Shown piece after piece: positions 36,005 to 46,128 of a stretch of DNA of 64,000 nt (positions are counted from its first letter, which is position 1; every line of letters starts with the position of its first letter). The DNA is from Cadophora sp. MPI-SDFR-AT-0126. Lineage: Eukaryota > Ascomycota > Leotiomycetes > Helotiales > Ploettnerulaceae. The DNA lies in assembly GCA_020747065.1 (NCBI GenBank), contig JAGMVK010000003.1, positions 3,162,001 through 3,226,000 on the forward strand, written 5' to 3'. The translations under genes and the position numbers were made by a program. The notes under the pieces are model-generated. The model saw only the letters and a list, made by a program, of their open reading frames with translations, was not told the DNA's origin and made no database searches.

Positions 36005-37946
36005 ATGTGGGGGTTTTGCTCAAGGTCGAAGTCATCAGGCGCGAGTGAAGTGCCTGAAATGGGCATTGATGATGCTTCCGAGAAGAAGTCGTTCCACGAT
36101 TGGCCAAATGATGCAGGGGCAAGTTCTGGCCAGTACGCTTCATACTGGAACCATCATACGCTGACATCATTCTCAGTTTAATGCCACTACAGAGTGCAGA
36201 ATTCCAGTATGGCTAAATATCAAAGGTAGGATACCAGCTTGTGTTGCTGGAACTCTCTACAGAACTGGGCCTGGTCACTACAAGCTCGATGGGACTCCTA
36301 TTGGAGTATACAAGACTAGTCATTGGTTTGGTACGTGAGCCGATTTCTCACTTTGACGTTCTCTAATAGCTTTTTTTAGATGGATTTACGACAATACACC
36401 GTTTTTCGATTGTTGAGAATGACAATGGAAGTTGCGACGTGTTTTACAACTCTCGAAAGCAGGTTGACCAATTGCTTGAACAAATCCGCAAGACTGGAAA
36501 GCTTGACGGAGTTTCTTTCGCCCAAAAGAGGGACCCATGCGAGAGTTTCTATCAGAAGCTCAAAGGCGTTTTCGAGCCAGCTCGAGCCAAGAACCCCTAC
36601 CAGGCGAACGTCGGCGTTACCATCACGGCAAATCCTTCGGGGTTGCAGTCTGGGGAAACGAAACAGCCTGTATCATCTTCCAGCATTGCTGTTGTAAGAA
36701 CGGACCATGCTCAAATGAAGACTATCGACATGGAAACTCTGGAGCCTCTCGGTGTGACGAACCAAACGATACTTCATCCGGATTTGAAAGGACCCATGTC
36801 TTGCGCACATGCTCAGTACGACCCCGATAATGGAGATGTATTCAACTACAACTTGGACTTCGGTAAAGTATGTACGTACAGAGTCTTCAAAACATCCCCT
36901 ACGACTGGACAAACAGAGATCCTAGCAACGATTTCAAACCCAGGCATCAAACCTGCTTACGTACATTCTTTCTTCCTCACCTCTGACTTCGTCGTACTGG
37001 CAGTATGGTCATCGCATTTCACAGGGTACGGCGTATCAATTCTCTGGGAGAGGAACATGCTTGACTCAATCGCGCCATTCAGTCCCAAGTCCAAAGTGAA
37101 ATGGCTCGTTATCGACCGTCGGGGTGGCAGAGGGCTTGTTGCAAATTTCGAGAGCCCTGCAGCATTCAGTTTCCATTCTGTCAACGCTTGGCAAGAGTCT
37201 TCCCCGGATGACAGTACCAAAGTGGACATCGTTTGCGATGTGATTCAGTTCCCTTCTCTTGACACGCTCCATCGTCTCTACTACGATAATTTGGTGTCCA
37301 CTGGTCCTGGAGTCTCCAGATGGGCGGGTGGTGATTCACCAATGTCGAAGTCAATCATACCAAGTCTCTCTCGATATCGGCTGAGTGGCGTCCCAACCCA
37401 AACTGGCAAAGCCCACGAATCCACAACCTCTGCAGAACTCCTCTTCCAAGCATCCAGTCCCTTGATTGGAGATTTACCAACTATCAATCCTCTCTATTCC
37501 ACTCGGAGAAATCGCTATGTCTATTCTTTGGTCGATCAAGGCAAATCGTCGTTCGTTGATGGGATATCAAAATTTGACACAGTCACCAAAGATGTGACAT
37601 ACTGTAAGCAGATGATGCAACCCCCCACTCCCGTTTCCCTCACTTTCTCTACCCTGACCAGATTTCACCATTGTATCCAAGTTTTCGAAGCTCAATACTA
37701 ATTCTAAGATTCGCACCAGGGATGATAGACAAGCACACCCCTGGAGAAGCGATTTTCGTGCCAGACCCAGATCGGAACGAGGAGGATGGCGGCTTTCTGC
37801 TAAGCGTCATATTGGACGGCGAGAAGGGTACCAGCTATCTGCTCTGCTTAGATGCTGAAAATATGCAAGAAGTTGGAAGAGCTGAGGTTGGAGCTGCGGT
37901 TGGATTTGGATTCCATGGATGCCACGTCGCACACAAGGCGCAATAG
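36005..37946 (+). CDS. Carotenoid/stilbene-cleaving dioxygenase family (RPE65/CCO)
   Basis: Four exons, 36005-36118, 36177-36330, 36380-37603, 37720-37946; 572 residues with the start at 36005. The first intron uses a GC donor (GCAAGT) with a GCTGAC branch. The family cleaves conjugated double bases such as carotenoids or stilbenes, using non-haem Fe(II) held by four histidines. The candidates are His233 (CAHAQYDPDNG), His285 (YVHSFFLTSDF), His355 (FSFHSVNAW) and His563 (GFHGCH). N-terminal hallmarks DWPNDAG, GTLYRTGPGHYK and SHWFDGFTTIHRF are present, as is PGEAIFVPDP near the end. Length and motif order are complete. A Ser/Arg-rich N-terminus replaces any targeting signal. The neighbours are two FSH1 hydrolases and a P450 remnant. 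The substrate cannot be told from sequence. Confidence 0.92.
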
Positions 37947-38419
37947 TTGAAGATGCGTTTGCGGAGCGCTCAAATTCTCGTTAAGACCTCAATGGACCAG
38001 TATTATCAAAGAAATGGATCGATTAGGTGTTCATTGAAGATACTGAAATAGAATTTTTCCATTTCGACTTTAAGCTCCTTGGAAAGCTACATGGCAGGCT
38101 CATCTCCATCTCCATCTCTATCTCCATCTCCATCTCCATCTCCATCAAACAAGCTGTCAAGCGACGGGTCAAGTTACGTTGAAAAGACTTTCCGAAGCTG
38201 TCAGGAGCTTAAGTCATACCGAGTACCCGTTTCAGAGCTCAACAAGATCTGCAATCACCATCCAACTATCAGGGAAATTGCATCATGAAGTGCACGTGCA
38301 GACCACTGGTGTTAAAGTGTAGGTAAGGAGTCACCACGTTATTAAATTTGAATTCAGGACTACAGCTAGAGAGTGGAAGAACAGGAGCATTTCAGCGCAG
38401 CAAGAATCTCTCCATCCAA
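37947..38419. other. Spacer between convergent genes
   Basis: Shared 3' region of the oxygenase and the minus-strand hydrolase, containing the hexanucleotide array below. The frame at 38079-38288 is produced by that array. Confidence 0.5.
38101..38147 (+). repeat. Hexanucleotide repeat CATCTC, about 8 copies
   Basis: CATCTC/CCATCT units with one variant (CTATCT). Lies in the 3' flank of both adjacent genes. Confidence 0.9.
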
Positions 38420-39107
38420 TCAGAATCCCATCCCACTTTGCTGAACAGCTAACTCAATCGCCTTCTGTATTTTAGTTGTCGAAACCACGTCTTGCGGAAT
38501 GACATGACCTATCTGAGCGTCCACAACAGTGCTCAACTTCTTGTCACAAAGCTTCACCAGATCGCAACTAAAGGGTCGATGCAAGTCTGTCTGTCCAATG
38601 ACATGTACCGTGGGAATAGGGATGGTGATATCGGTAACGGCTTTCATCATCTCGTTGTATTCATCTGCGGTCTTGTGGTAAAAAAGACTTGCAGCGCAAA
38701 GAAAAATAGCGGCCTTGAAAGGTTGGGGTCCATATGGATCACGCTCTACTGATCTCAAAATCATACGTGCAGCGCAAACAGCCCCCTGGGAGAATCCGAT
38801 CACACCATCGAATGGTCCATCTTCTGCCATAATCTCCTCGAGATATTCGACAGAGCGGGGAACCGTCTCGGCGCATGATGCGTATTGCAGATATGGTCCA
38901 GGATAAATCTGAGCGAGTTCCTCGGGCGATTCTGAATGTTCTTCTCCGTCGATGAAGTCATACTCGTATGACACCGGGAGGAGATTGCGAAGCGCGCCTA
39001 ATTCGCTTAGCGAGGCAAATGCTTACTTTGCGGATGTCAAACTTACGGGTCTGCAACTTCATAATGTCTGAGTTCGTCCCCTGACCATGAAGACAGAGAA
39101 AGCGCAT
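38420..39107 (-). CDS. FSH1-family serine hydrolase (copy 1)
   Basis: Two exons, 39107-39047 and 38997-38420, 212 residues. Starts MRFLCLHGQGTNSDIMKLQT, the conserved opening of FSH1 (PF03959) alpha/beta hydrolases. The nucleophile elbow is GFSQGA (VIGFSQGAVCAARM), an acid candidate lies in VIGQTDLHRPF, and the catalytic His is in GHVIPQ. It is slightly shorter than typical fungal members (about 220-290) but has all elements in order. FSH1 proteins include thioesterase-like enzymes that release products in polyketide clusters (LovG type). It is divergent from copy 2, 795 bp away. Substrate unknown. Confidence 0.9.
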
Positions 39108-39901
39108 CTCGAGAGTCGAGCTTACTATCTGAATAACAAAGTCGAGAAAGTAGTTTTGTTAGGATGCAGAAAATTTGGAACGGGCCTGAGCACGAGAAAT
39201 TGCGTCCGGCTTGACCATAAGACAAGAACAAACGCCTCAAAGATAGATCTCGACCACACTGAGATGATCTGAACAATTCTTGTGTTAATTCTGGCCGCGG
39301 GTGGTGTTCGGGGCGTTTCATTGGATTTTCGGCAGCTTTACGTCACGTGGAACATACATATGCAGGCCATGTGCCATAGGCTGCTGAAAATCAGCGAAAG
39401 CGGCACGGGCAGAGAAGAAAACCCCCGTGGCATCTATACTGCCTAGACTGAAACCACTACCCTTGTTATGTACTGGGAACGCTGTCGACGCATGTTGTTG
39501 ATTCCTGAAATACTTGTAAGTGACCGAGGACACTTGAACAATGGGTAGCTACTGAAGAACCAACTTCACACGCAGCCGCGGAGCATTGAGAAGTTTGAAT
39601 GATTGCGACACCTCCGAAAGAATGATCCGTCCCAGGCTCGACATGAAATATTTCCATGTAAGATCAATCAAAAATCATTGCTCCGCCGGAAAGTCCTCTC
39701 CCACAGGAATGAACCCTAGATGTTGATTCCATCCCACCAGAGATTGCTAACTCAGAGCTTTACTGATTACCGTCAAAATCGGTAGAGAGCTAGAAGTCAC
39801 CAGTAATCAGCGATCTCCTGAACTGTTGTTGGGATTCAGAGACCTTGTCTCTTGACAGGCAGTCCCAGCATCCCCATTCGAAGACGAGCACATTTGCAAC
39901 C
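39108..39901. promoter_or_regulatory. Shared divergent promoter of the two FSH1 genes
   Basis: The 794 bp between the two start codons must hold both promoters, so co-regulation is plausible. Short frames here have no protein character. A TTACGTCACGTGG stretch at 39340-39352 contains a CRE-like TTACGTCA and an overlapping CACGTG E-box; binding is not demonstrated. Confidence 0.5.
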
Positions 39902-41030
39902 ATGAAGTTTCTCTGCCTGCACGGCATGGGTACTTCTTCTATGATCTTCGAAGCCGAGCTAAAGAAGTACACCGAAGTACTGGGTGTGGGTCATGAATTC
40001 GTCTTCATCAACGGCTTCCACGAGAGCGGACCGGCGGCAGGTACGTCGAGGCAACTATCAAACCCATTTCTGAACACAGTTGCTGATCACTATTCAGGAC
40101 TACCGGAATCTGCAACCCCTCCTTACTTTTGTTTTGTGAGTGACCCGAATATTGCATACTTTGAGACCCCTCCCATATTGCACTCGCCGGAGCGTGTTGT
40201 TGTCTTGACATGTCGAGTTGCACTTGGTGTTTGAAGAGATCTTCCTTGCGTTTGACTGACTTTGACCATGATTGCAGTACAGAAAGATCTCGTGTTCTGA
40301 GATGCAAGTTACCCACGACGAGTTAAAGTCCATCATCGAAGACGAAGGACCATTCGATGCTTGTATTGTAAGTCAACTAGTTTCACAATGATACGTGGCT
40401 GATAAATAATCGCAGGGATTCAGTCAGGGTGCCGCAGTTCTGACCTCGTACCTGATGGAACACGAAATCAAGAGATCTACTGAGAAGCCCCCATTTGCGT
40501 TCGCCGTCATGTTTTCTCCTACGATATCTGTTGCTCCAGATCAAAAGTTTGGGCAAGACTACATCGAGAGATATGCGAAGTATTACGACCACAACAGAGA
40601 CATGACGAAAAAAATAAAGGTCAAAGTTACAAAGTCTCGAGCAGCACTTCTCCTCCCAGGGCAGAAATCGCAACTTGTAGCAGAGTTTCAAGACTTGATC
40701 GCGCAGGGTATGCAGTCCGCGGCGGAAAACGGGGAGGTACAGGAAGACACTGGAATGGACATCAATGATGTGAATACTTGGCCGCGTGTTTTCCACCCCT
40801 TTCTCTGCGAGGAGAGAATCCGCATTCCGACAGTGTACGTCATGGGTAAGGAAGATCCATACGAAGATCAGAGCAAGCTGAGTCGAAGACTTTGTGAGCC
40901 AACAGTCTCGCGAACTGTGGAGCATGGAGGAGTTCATATGGTTCCGAGGGCGACGAAAGATGTGAAGAAAGTGGTACAGGCTATTGAATGGGCGATGCAC
41001 CAGTCAACGGTTTCCGCTTTTCAGTATTGA
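39902..41030 (+). CDS. FSH1-family serine hydrolase (copy 2)
   Basis: Four exons, 39902-40040, 40098-40135, 40278-40367, 40416-41030; all GT-AG and in frame, 293 residues. Opens MKFLCLHGMGTSSMIFEAEL. The nucleophile elbow GFSQGAA is split from its preceding strand (EDEGPFDACI) by the last intron, an arrangement common in this family. The acid is in YVMGKEDPYED and the His in EHGGVHMVPR. The domain is the same as in copy 1 but sequence identity is low, so this is not a recent duplication. A central insertion of about 70 residues (IERYAKYYDHNRDMTKKIK...) makes it longer. It probably acts on a small ester or thioester; the adjacent oxygenase and P450 remnant suggest specialised metabolism. Confidence 0.9.
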
Positions 41031-42021
41031 TCAGCTTTCAGTGTGTGTGAATTGTTGAGCAGTTGTCCGGGGTCGCAGTTGCCCATCGGCAGCTTACGGA
41101 GGACATTGAAACATTGAAATGTTGCGTTGAATCAGAACATGGGTTCTTGGGGTTAACTGACTCCGGAAATGAAGGATGGCTGTTCTCAAATTGTAGATTA
41201 GTGCTATGGTTCCAGCTAAACAGGAGCAATGCGATAACATTCCAACCAAATTTTGTCAACACTTCCTTGAGATCTTAGCAGTATGAAGGTATATCCCCTT
41301 TGAGAGAATGGGCTGGAGAAACCTACAAGATAGGAAGGGGGTTCTTAATAAAAGAAGGACGTAATTTAGTCTCTCGGTAACTTTCAGAGACAAGAATAAC
41401 GAGTCGACTCAGCTGTGTCCATATCCGGCGGGTCTTTATGCATCAAATAGCTACTTACTCTGATAAGTACCTAGAAGAGTATCACCTGGGTGAGCTCGGC
41501 ACGAACTTTATGGATGCCCTTATCTCATTGGCTGAAATGTAGTTTCTTTGAGCTCCGTGTTTTGATATGACTGAAGAGTGTGATTGCCCTTTTCGTCTCC
41601 TTCATTCCCAATTTCAATTTCCAATAAAGTGTGGCGCTTTGATGTTCTCAAATAGGAGGAGTGTGATTGAGAACAGTTGTACGAGATGGCTACATAAGGC
41701 AAGGGGGAAAATGCCAATTCAATGAGGCCTCCGTTAAGCGGTGAATGCAAATCTGAATTCACTGTAGGGCACCTTCCGTATGTCATCGGTCGGCAAGCTA
41801 TTTTCTCTAAGTTCTCAATCAGCTTTGAGCATCCAAAAGGAGGAAACCGGCTTGGAAAAGTCGTGGTACGGATAGTCAGACATCGCGCTTTCCTTAACGG
41901 TAGAATCAACATCGGCCCGAGTCACAATTCGTTCTGTTCGATTGAGTCGCCAAGATAGACTCAAAGATCTGACTTCCACCTGGCCTTCAACATCAAGCAA
42001 ACTCTTACAATAATCCTCTCC
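41031..42021. other. Intergenic, no gene seen
   Basis: 3' flank of FSH1 copy 2 and 5' flank of the P450 remnant. Overlapping short frames on both strands at 41520-41958 show no protein character. Confidence 0.45.
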
Positions 42022-42075
42022 GTGTGCGAACGAGACTTACCAGACTCTCCCACTTCACTCTTGACACTTCCAAAT

Positions 42076-42528
42076 ATGATCCTCACATTGGTGTCTTACC
42101 TCTTGGCCACGGTCGTGGTCATCCTCTTCACCAGCATTGGAATCTACAGACTGAAATTTCACCCATTGTCTAAATTTCCTGGACCCACTCTCTGGTCACT
42201 TAATTTTCTTCCTCAAGCTTACCATCTCCGGGGAGGACGTCTTCCTTACAGAATTCACGAACTTCATGAGAGATACGGATCTGTGGTTCGCCTTGCTCCG
42301 AACGAATTGTCTTTCATCGACGACAAAGCAACCATTGAGACATCAAGATGCCTGTCCAACACAGTGAGCCACGGCGATATCGAGCCCAAGTCGCTTCAAT
42401 GGGTATTCCACAGTATCGTAGACAGCCTCGAGCATTCATCGTCGCAAGCAAGTGATGCATACGATCACTTACGTGACATGTCGCCCTCCGAGCCATCTGT
42501 GCCCAGTAGCGCATCTCAGGTCCGGTAA
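42076..42528 (+). pseudogene. 5' fragment of a cytochrome P450 gene, cut by RIP block 3
   Basis: From Met at 42076 the frame has a typical microsomal P450 start: a membrane helix ([20 protein letters not shown]), then [37 protein letters not shown]. After DDKA the expected family pattern is lost in this frame and only ASDAYDHLR recalls the 'DADHSRxRR' region. The frame ends at 42528 where AT-rich sequence begins. There is no I-helix, ExxR or haem-binding Cys, so it cannot be active. An upstream in-frame Met (42022) exists but adds no P450-like sequence. Confidence 0.8.
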
Positions 42529-42704
42529 TGCGCTAGTCTACATTAGGCTAGACCCCTGTTTGAGGACCCATATAAGCGAGAATATAGTCTAAGACTTTCT
42601 ACTCTTTCTTAGAAATATACAGATTTTCTATTATATTCAAAAACTAGTATAAATAGATATATATATCGATATATTATATAAGCCTTTTTTAAAAAGAGAA
42701 GTAA

Positions 42705-43350
42705 TATAATAGATAGACTATATAGTTACGTATATTATAGATTATAAGACTTAATATAACGGTCCGGCATTTACTTATTATAAATACAAAGGGCTAAGGT
42801 AGATCTCTGATAATCAAGAAGTAGGTGTATTACGTAAACGGTCTGTAGATAGTTACTAGTACTAGGTAAGAATACTATTTAAAGTTAAGTACAAAGCTTC
42901 TATCTTATAGTAGGCGTACTAGTTTTTATACAAAACCTTCGTGCCTTCCTAGATCTTTTGGGATCTTAGGATTCCTAGATCTATCACGTGACCTAGGATC
43001 GCGTAATACTACAGCTAGATCACTATCTAGTTATTTACTCTATTAAGCTACTATGCGGTACAGGTAAGTCCTAGGGTTCTATTAGTCCCTAGGAGCTATT
43101 CTTCTAGGAATTACTCGGTTCCTAGGAGTATACTAGCTCCTAGGGTATTTCTCTCTAGGACCCTGTAATCGCTCAGAAGTGTTTGTAATACTTAAGAGTT
43201 AGAAGACTAGGTAACTAGACGCGACGTTACGATAAGATTAGTAGCTACGCCTTCTATACTTAAGCTTAAGGTTTCTTTTAAAACCTCTTTTTTTCTTGTC
43301 TTTTCTATTTTATATTATAGCTATTAATGAACTTCCATTGAGTCGTTATA
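42705..43350 (+). mobile_element. LTR family C copy split by a family B LTR
   Basis: 42705-42754 plus 43196-43350 align with the intact family C solo LTR at 44828. Shared words, allowing transitions, are TAGTTACGTATATTATAGAT, GACTTA and, on the far side, CTAGACGCGACGTTACGA, GCTATTAATGAACTTCC and GTCGTTATA. Removing the B insert gives about 205 bp, as expected for C without the 18-bp internal duplication of the other copy. No TSD was found. Confidence 0.7.
42755..43190 (+). mobile_element. Solo LTR family B, copy 2, nested in C
   Basis: Starts TATAACGGTCCGGCATT, ends GTGTTTGTAATA, flanked by perfect CTTAA repeats (42750-42754 and 43191-43195). 436 bp, related throughout to 21455-21923. Confidence 0.85.
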
Positions 43351-44620
43351 TAAGTCGCGTGATAAAAGCGTACTAAGGCTAATTTTCACTATAATATTTA
43401 TATTAAAAAACTTAATATACGACTCGTTGGCTTTATTTTTAATAAAAAAGTAGGATTTTAATAAAGAAATCATTTCTTAGGCTATCTAAAATATAATAGT
43501 TTTGGATAAATATTAAGATTCTAGGTAAGAGTAGACTAAGCTAGTAATTGATTCATATATTAAAGTATACTATATTTAAGCGTTTAGGTAAAGACTTATA
43601 TTAACTTTTAATCGATCTTTAACTAAAGCTTTTTATTATTTATATATAAAGTTAGTTTTATTATTTTAGAGAATAATCTTTTTTATAAGCTAGACCTTAA
43701 GTCTTTAAAAGTAATCTAAATCTATTTTATATATAAAAAAAAGTATACTTTTTAAATGAAAGAGAATATTTTTATTTTGGTTATTAATTTGTCTTTTTTT
43801 ATTAATTAAATAATTTATAGTACAATTTCAAGAAGAATTAAAGTAAGATTGACGAGGGGTACTACTAACGTAGCTTAAGTAGAAATTAATAACTACTTAA
43901 TATAAAACAAAAAGACTTCTTAAGTATAATTACGATTTTTTATAGATTAAATAATGCCTTTTAATATATTTAAGTCGCTAAAGTCTCTTTTATTTTAATT
44001 TATATAGTCTTTGTCTTTATTATCTTAGGTTTTATAAATAAAAGAACTTTTAACTAAGATTAGAGAGTTAAAAGTATTATTAGTAATTCTATTAAACGGG
44101 TCTATTATATTAGTAATATTTATAATAAAAATAAAAAGAGATTCAGATATAATTCGAATAGAGCCTAAAATAGAGGTTTTAAGAATATTAAAAGAATACT
44201 TTATAAATTCTTAATAAAAAATATCGAAGTTAAAAAGACTTTTATATATTACATATTTAAAAGAATTAGTAATTATATAATTATATTTAAAAAAAAAGAA
44301 AAGTAGTTTAAGAGAGTTTTATAAACTTAAGAGTTCTAGTAGTAGTAATTATTATATCTTGAATTTGTCTATAATAGTCTTTATATAAAAGAGGTTATTT
44401 AGAGACTTTATTAATAAAAACTATTCTTTTTAATTCTACTAATTTATAATAAACAGAACTTAACTCTAGTTTATTAGTTTATTTAAAAAATCTCTAAAAT
44501 CTTAATTCTTTAAAAATAATAGTTTATAATAATTTAAATAAAAGTCGATCGATTATTAAATCTTTTAAGTATTAGAATATTATATAAGTCGTCTATAGTA
44601 AGAGTGACTTTTTTATTTAA
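43351..44620. other. Unassigned part of RIP block 3
   Basis: Extremely A/T-rich, many stops in all frames. No motif, inverted repeat or tandem repeat that I could anchor. Confidence 0.6.
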
Positions 44621-44792
44621 TATAACAACGTAATATTACTAAATATAGTATTAAGTATAAGAATAAGAGAGTAGGCAAATAGTAATATTATAAGTCTAAT
44701 ACAAAGAAAATAAGAAGGTAAGAAGCTCTTAGAGAAGAAGTAGTTCTATATATATAAGAGTCTAGTTCAAATCTTATTTAGTAGTACTTTAA

Positions 44793-45465
44793 TGTAATAG
44801 TTCGATATTTACTTATTATAAATACAGTGTGACGGACAGTTCGCGTAGTCACGTGTATAACGCAGATCACGTGTGTGCCGCAGATCACGGGACTTAGGAG
44901 TCACGAGAGGTGACTGGACGCGACGTTACGACAGGACTAGCGGCTACGCCTTCTGTACTTAAGCTCGAAGCTCCTTTTAAAACCTCTTTTCTCCTTATCT
45001 TTTCTACTTTATATTATAGCTATTAATGAACTTTCGTTAAGTCGTTATATATAGAGACTAGAGTTAATCTCTAATAATTAAGAAGTAGGTATATTATATA
45101 AATAACTAAAATAGTTACTAATATAATTAAGAATACTATTAAGTTAAGTATAAAGTTCTTATTTAATAGTAGATATACTAGTCTTTTATAGAGTCTTTAT
45201 CTTTCTTAGATCTTCTAAGATCTTTAAATCCTAAAGATCTAATAAGATTCTTAGATCTATTATATAACTTAATTATAAGAATCTCTAACTAATTTACTAT
45301 ATTATATAATACTACTATAATAAAATACTATATACTATATATTTCCTAAACTCCTATTAGCTCTTATAAGCTCTACTCCTAGGAACTACTTAGCTACTAG
45401 GAGTATACTTACTCTAAGGATATTCTCTTCTAGGGCTTAGCGAGCTCCCAGGAGCGTTCATAACA
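44793..45465 (+). mobile_element. Solo LTR family B, copy 3, nested in A and carrying C
   Basis: Starts TGTAATAGTTCGATATTTAC and ends GGAGCGTTCATAACA. The flanks are TTTAA (44788-44792) and TTCGG (45466-45470), which are identical if C-to-T and G-to-A changes are allowed. It is interrupted at 44828 by a family C LTR. Confidence 0.8.
44828..45049 (+). mobile_element. Solo LTR family C (222 bp), innermost insertion
   Basis: Starts TGTGACGGACAGTTCGCG, ends GTCGTTATA. Flanking TACAG (44823-44827) and TATAG (45050-45054) differ by one C-to-T. An 18-bp imperfect internal duplication (CACGTGTATAACGCAGAT / CACGTGTGTGCCGCAGAT) lies at about 44847-44882. It is clearly less mutated than the B and A sequence around it, as expected for the youngest insertion. 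Confidence 0.85.
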
Positions 45466-45520
45466 TTCGGCTATACCTAAGTACTTCTATTTCTAGCACT
45501 TCTATTACTTCAACGTTATA

Positions 45521-46128
45521 ATATTAAAGATCTCTTAGAATCTATAATTATTAAAAGAAGATATTTTAAGGTATTATTTGAATCTAAATCTTATAATAAA
45601 TTAATTATCTGCTATATTAAAATTATATGTTATATAAGTTAAATAATATGTCTTTGTATTTCATTCTCTTTTAGAGCAGAGAATACCTTACATAGATTTC
45701 GCCTCTTATTAAAGGCGTCTAATAGAAATATAGACGTCAGTTAACACATAGTAATAGTTGTAGCCTTCCAAGAGCTTCGCGATAGGCATATAGCAGAATA
45801 GGCAGTCCTTAGTAGGGTTTGCGACCTGGGATTTATAAAAACCCTTAAGCCAATCAAAAGCACCGTAAAGCTTTCTTCAATACCTTAATCGCGCACATTT
45901 TGAATGTACTTCGAGGAGATGAAAGGGACATTTAAGTCGACCCATCACGAGTTTCAACTGCAAAGCCGAGCAATATTCTCGTGTAAAGACTGGAGAAAGC
46001 CATTGATGCGTGGTGCATAGGTCCGCGTCTTCAGACTGAATTCTGGTATGATCAAGAGCTCGAGGCATCAGCCGCAGAATCCTGAATGCAAAGGTCTAAT
46101 TTGGCTCAGACAACGGGTCTGAAGTTCC
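45521..46128. other. Edge of RIP block 3 and 3' flank of the NLR gene
   Basis: AT-rich to about 45700, then ordinary composition. GATCTCTTAGAATCTATAAT at 45529-45548 recurs in near-identical form at 21205-21225, so part of this is another repeat. No gene. Confidence 0.55.

Larger units (their letters stand above)
44621..45520 (+). mobile_element. Solo LTR family A, copy 2, carrying nested B and C
   Basis: The outer parts 44621-44792 and 45466-45520 match the A LTR at 23115 in order: AACAACGTAATATTACTAAA at the start, CTATTTCTAGCACTTCTATT near the end, final GTTATA. Heavily RIP-mutated. No perfect TSD is recognisable. Confidence 0.8.

Noticed and set aside
38079..38288. 69-codon frame with Ser-Pro repeats
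   Set aside because: Produced by the CATCTC hexanucleotide array in the 3' flank of two convergent genes.
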